Below, piece by piece: positions 61,171-64,000 of a DNA stretch of 64,000 nucleotides. The notes beneath the pieces were generated by a model. That model searched no databases and was not told the DNA's origin. It saw only the letters and a program-made list of their open reading frames with translations. The translations under genes were made by a program, and so were the position numbers. Every line of letters begins with the position of its first letter. Position 1 is the first letter of the stretch. Origin of the DNA: Marinobacter salarius (GTDB taxonomy: Bacteria > Pseudomonadota > Gammaproteobacteria > Pseudomonadales > Oleiphilaceae); the NCBI RefSeq assembly GCF_032922745.1, contig NZ_CP136693.1:2108001-2172000 (forward strand). Direction: 5' to 3'.

Positions 61171-62144
61171 GTCGCCCTTTTCGGACCCGGATAGCCTTCC
61201 ACGGTCTTCGTTGGGTCGTCCGGGTCGAGAAAGTCCTGCAGCGACTGGAATTGCATCCAGTCAGTGCTGCGTTGCTCCTCGATCGTGGTTTCTGTCACAT
61301 CCACCACGCGGGCGTTGCGAAAACCGGTTCGGTCCAGCCAGCGCAACAGAGTGTCGCAGCTGGGCAGGAACCAGACGTTGCGCATCCGGCCGTAGCGGTC
61401 CTCCGGCATCAGGCTGTAACCTTCCGGCCCATCCGCTATCAGCGTTTCCAGCACCAGTTCGCCACCCGGGCGGAGTGTGTCTTTCAGTTCCAGTAAGTGA
61501 TCAAGTGGTGAGCGACGGTGGTAGAGCACACCCATTGAGAAAGTGGTGTCGAATGCTTCCAGCTTTGGCGGCAGATCCTCTACGCGCACCGGGAGCAGAT
61601 CAATGCGCTGCTCCTGGCCTGCATACTGTTTGACGCTGAGAAATTGGAACAGGAATAACAGTCCCGGGTCGATGCCAATTACCCGGCCAGCCCCTTCACC
61701 CAGCATGCGCCAACAGTGATAGCCAGAGCCGCAACCGACATCCAGTATCTGCCGACCACTCAGGTCTGACAGGTAGGGGGCTACGCGGTCCCACTTCCAG
61801 TCGGAGCGCCACTCGGTATCGATATAGGTGCCAAAGAACTCGAACGGGCCCTTACGCCAGGGCATCAGTCCTCGCAGCCCTTCTTCGAGCTTTGCACGGT
61901 CTTCTGTGCTGAGGGGCTGGTCGGAGTTCAGGGTAATGGCCGACTGGTTCAGGTTCGCCGTGGCATCACCAATGTGGGGCAGGGTGTCCAGAGCCCGGTT
62001 CCATCGGGCAATATCCCCATGAGGGTTGTCGTCAAAGCGCTTTTGTAGCTGTTGCTGCAGTTGCTTTCGCCAGCGCTCAAGGCCACGGCTATCAAGATCG
62101 TCAAGCAGCGGGGCAAAGCACCCCTGCCAGTTGAAGGTCGTCAT
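61149..62144 (-). CDS. cmoB: tRNA U34 carboxymethyltransferase
   Basis: SAM-like-fold enzyme of 331 aa that uses carboxy-SAM to form cmo5U at the tRNA wobble position. The Rossmann motif ILDVGCGSGYHCWRMLGEGA lies near residue 124, and SMGVLYHRRSPLDHL near residue 200. It is 11 nt downstream of cmoA, which makes its cofactor. Confidence 0.96.
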   Translation of the reverse strand: MTTFNWQGCFAPLLDDLDSRGLERWRKQLQQQLQKRFDDNPHGDIARWNRALDTLPHIGDATANLNQSAITLNSDQPLSTEDRAKLEEGLRGLMPWRKGPFEFFGTYIDTEWRSDWKWDRVAPYLSDLSGRQILDVGCGSGYHCWRMLGEGAGRVIGIDPGLLFLFQFLSVKQYAGQEQRIDLLPVRVEDLPPKLEAFDTTFSMGVLYHRRSPLDHLLELKDTLRPGGELVLETLIADGPEGYSLMPEDRYGRMRNVWFLPSCDTLLRWLDRTGFRNARVVDVTETTIEEQRSTDWMQFQSLQDFLDPDDPTKTVEGYPGPKRATVIADKP

Positions 62145-62155
62145 GGAGGCTCCGT

Positions 62156-62911
62156 TCAGTGCGATTTAATGGCGAGCATGGAGACAAAGTTGAAACACTG
62201 GTACCACACCATAACCTGACTAAATCCTGCGTTTATCAGTCTCTCACGGTGTTCGGCCAGGGTTTCCGGTATCAGTACCTGTTCCAGGGCGGAACGCTTC
62301 TGACTGATCTCCAGGTCAGAATAGCCGTTGGCCCGTTTGAACTCGTGATGGAGTTGGGTCTGTGTCGATTGCTCGGAATCGGATTCAAAGCGAATTTTCT
62401 CGGAGAGGATCAGTACTCCGCCGGGCAGTGTGGCGTCGGCGATGCGAGCCATCAGTTCTGCGCGTCTGTCTGGCGCCACGAACTGCAGTGTGAAGTTCAG
62501 GGTGGTCACCGACGCGTTCTCAATCGGGGTGTCGAGGATGTCCTCGCACCGCAGTGAAACCGGCAATGGGTGGTCGTCCAGAGCAATATAATGCTCGCAA
62601 CGCTCAATCATGGCAGCCGAGTTGTCCACGCCTGTAAGGGTGCAGTCGCGGTCCCCAATGCCATGGCGCATGGCCAGAGTGGAGGCGCCGAGCGAGCAGC
62701 CGAGATCGTAGCAGTGACTGCCCGGGCGGGCATACTGTTCGGTGATCACTTCAATCATCGGAATAATCGTGGTGTAACCCGGTACTGAGCGCCGGATCAT
62801 GTCCGGAAATACCCGAGCCACCGATGTGTCAAACCGGAATTCTCCGGTTTCCCGTTCAGTGGCGAACAGACGGTCCAGCGCCTGGCCCGGTTTTTTGTTC
62901 CTGTCAGCCAT
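62156..62911 (-). CDS. cmoA: Carboxy-SAM synthase
   Basis: Converts SAM and prephenate to carboxy-SAM for CmoB, 251 aa. The N-terminus FRFDTSVARVFPDMIRRSVPGY and the cofactor motif HCYDLGCSLGASTLAM are typical. The ATG at 62911 fits family length; the upstream frame overlaps the preceding gene and is not homologous. The start overlaps the end of the small membrane-protein gene by 8 nt. Confidence 0.96.
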   Translation of the reverse strand: MADRNKKPGQALDRLFATERETGEFRFDTSVARVFPDMIRRSVPGYTTIIPMIEVITEQYARPGSHCYDLGCSLGASTLAMRHGIGDRDCTLTGVDNSAAMIERCEHYIALDDHPLPVSLRCEDILDTPIENASVTTLNFTLQFVAPDRRAELMARIADATLPGGVLILSEKIRFESDSEQSTQTQLHHEFKRANGYSDLEISQKRSALEQVLIPETLAEHRERLINAGFSQVMVWYQCFNFVSMLAIKSH

Positions 62912-63275
62912 TGTCTGCTGGCTCCTGGCCCTCATGGACAGGCCTGTCGTGTGCGGGTGTCGGGCCTCGGCTGCAGCGTACGCCCCGGTTCTTGTAATCA
63001 ACGAGGATGCCCCGGAACTCCGGGTCCACATCGGCGGCGATGGCCAGATACCCCTGTTCGCAGACAGCGTGGAGTTCCGATGACTTGGGCGACATGCGGA
63101 ACTCTTCGCCAGGTTTGATGTGAACGGCCTCAAATTCCCCCACCGGCACATGATCCTTATTCTCGGCATGATCAATCCGCCCGCTGGCCTCCAAAACCAC
63201 GATGGTAACGATGATGGTGGCAATGGCAGTGACAATCAGGCTGCGGACGGTAAATCGGGCCTCACTTTGGCTCAT
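62904..63275 (-). CDS. Single-helix membrane-anchored protein of unknown function
   Basis: Protein of 123 aa with one N-terminal transmembrane helix (about residues 11-30, SLIVTAIATIIVTIVVL) and a probable periplasmic remainder. The latter has a segment HIKPGEEFRMSPKSSELHAV and two cysteines (in VCEQG and VRCSRG) that might form a disulfide. It sits between srkA (33 nt upstream) and cmoA (overlapping) on the same strand. I do not recognise a family. Confidence 0.72.
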   Translation of the reverse strand: MSQSEARFTVRSLIVTAIATIIVTIVVLEASGRIDHAENKDHVPVGEFEAVHIKPGEEFRMSPKSSELHAVCEQGYLAIAADVDPEFRGILVDYKNRGVRCSRGPTPAHDRPVHEGQEPADNG

Positions 63276-63308
63276 CGGTTGGTCTCCGGTCTGTCGGTAA
63301 TAGTGGCC

Positions 63309-64000
63309 TCAATATTGGCCGGGTACATGAATGGAAGGGGCCTGTAGTGCCGCCAGTTGTTCCCGAAGTGACAGGATCTGGTCGGACCAGAAACGCGGCT
63401 GGGCAAACCAGGGGAAGAAACGCGGGAAGGCCGGGTCGTCCCAGCGCTTGGCCAGCCAGGTGCAGTGGGAAATCTGCCGGAAGCAGCGCATGGGTTCAAT
63501 CAGATGACGCTCACGACGATTGAAATCGCGGAACATCTCGTAGCCTTCCAGTAGTTCACCAAATTGCTGGCCACGTTCAACGTCATCTCCGTTCAGTAAC
63601 AGCCACAAATCCTGAATCGCAGGCCCGGTACGGCAATCGTCCAGGTCGACAAACAGCATCTGTTCCTCGCGGCAGAGGATGTTGCCGGCGTGGCAGTCAC
63701 CATGAATTCTCAGGGAGTGCACCTCGCCAGCGTCATCGATCCGACGGGCGCAGTGGTCGACAAGATCGGGAATCAGCGAGTCCCACGCTGGCCGAAGGTC
63801 ATCTGGAATCCAGCGGTTTTCCGTAAGGAACCGATTGTTATCCTCAATGCCCGAAAGAATCGACATAACCGGGCGATGGTTGAAGGGCTCAGTGTCACCG
63901 ATATTGTGGAGCTGGCCCAGCCACTGGCCAAGGCGGTACAGGGTATCTGTCACGCTGGTGTCGGGCGCCTGCCCGCCCCGCTGCTGAAATACGGCAAACA
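63309..64000 (-). CDS. srkA: Stress response kinase A (SrkA/YihE-like), C-terminal part
   Basis: Protein kinase-like (APH fold) enzyme, truncated at the window edge; reading continues through the last base (FAVFQQRGGQAPDTSV upstream of the internal Met). The catalytic loop LRIHGDCHAGNIL and the metal-binding LFVDLDDCRTGPAIQDLWLL are intact and closely match E. coli SrkA, as does LAKRWDDPAFPRFFPW near the end. SrkA phosphorylates Ser/Thr and protects from stress-induced death in E. coli. The internal ATG at 63953 is not the true start. Confidence 0.9.
   Translation of the reverse strand, partial: FAVFQQRGGQAPDTSVTDTLYRLGQWLGQLHNIGDTEPFNHRPVMSILSGIEDNNRFLTENRWIPDDLRPAWDSLIPDLVDHCARRIDDAGEVHSLRIHGDCHAGNILCREEQMLFVDLDDCRTGPAIQDLWLLLNGDDVERGQQFGELLEGYEMFRDFNRRERHLIEPMRCFRQISHCTWLAKRWDDPAFPRFFPWFAQPRFWSDQILSLREQLAALQAPSIHVPGQY

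Noticed and set aside
1..64000. Search for CRISPR arrays, tRNA or rRNA genes, prophage and IS elements.
   Set aside because: No regularly spaced direct repeats, cloverleaf sequences, integrases or transposases were recognised by eye; an undetected small RNA cannot be excluded.

Overview
The window looks like chromosomal DNA of a marine gammaproteobacterium, most probably Marinobacter or a close relative (inferred from gene order, protein character and roughly 60% GC; no database search was possible). Most genes are core housekeeping genes in an order that broadly follows the Pseudomonas parE-parC-serB-fimX-psd-motAB-rsgA-orn-queG-nnr-tsaE-amiB-mutL-miaA-hfq-hflXKC-hisZ-purA block. No tRNA, rRNA, CRISPR array or IS transposase was seen.

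Layout. 1-2300: start of apt, a purine permease and a TRIC/UPF0126 membrane protein, all on minus. 2.6-3.6 kb: a quinone oxidoreductase. 3.75-16.4 kb: a complete acyclic-terpene (citronellol/geraniol) utilisation cluster, atuA to atuH on minus, with a divergent TetR regulator and a palindromic operator candidate between atuA and the regulator. 16.6-20.8 kb: a TRAP-T-like transporter locus (lipoprotein, periplasmic binding protein, fused permease). 21-24.2 kb: a subtilisin-like lipoprotein protease followed by a PrcB-domain lipoprotein, resembling the Treponema dentilisin pair. 24.3-35.2 kb: parE, an SLC13/TrkA-C anion transporter, an EAL protein, cytochrome b561, YceI, parC and serB. 35.2-43 kb: fimX, a PilZ-like gene, the EF-P module (epmB, efp, epmA) and psd. 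43-51.5 kb: motAB, rsgA, orn, queG, nnr, tsaE and amiB. 51.5-61.1 kb: mutL, miaA, hfq, hflX, hflK, hflC, hisZ and purA. 61.1-64 kb: cmoB, cmoA, a small membrane protein and a partial srkA, on minus.

The most unusual structure is a family of long inverted-repeat elements in intergenic gaps. Six intact copies each have a core of exactly 54 nt between arms of 25-31 bp. The cores are related: two are identical, and all but one carry two CATCCATG-type mini-palindromes. The arms differ from copy to copy, yet each copy's left and right arms match each other almost perfectly. Four intact copies and one decayed copy lie in gaps inside the atu operon, one lies just after it, and one lies between the divergent genes rsgA and orn. 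Conserved centre with variable self-matching ends is the reverse of a normal MITE, IS or attC. I rate this as the best candidate for something undescribed.

How the genes work together: the atu genes activate citronellol- or geraniol-derived acids to CoA esters, dehydrogenate and carboxylate them, hydrate the product and cleave it. EpmB and EpmA would beta-lysylate EF-P at K34. FimX and the PilZ-like protein suggest c-di-GMP control of type IV pili, next to the MotAB flagellar stator genes. The mutL-to-hflC run covers mismatch repair, tRNA modification, Hfq and FtsH modulation.
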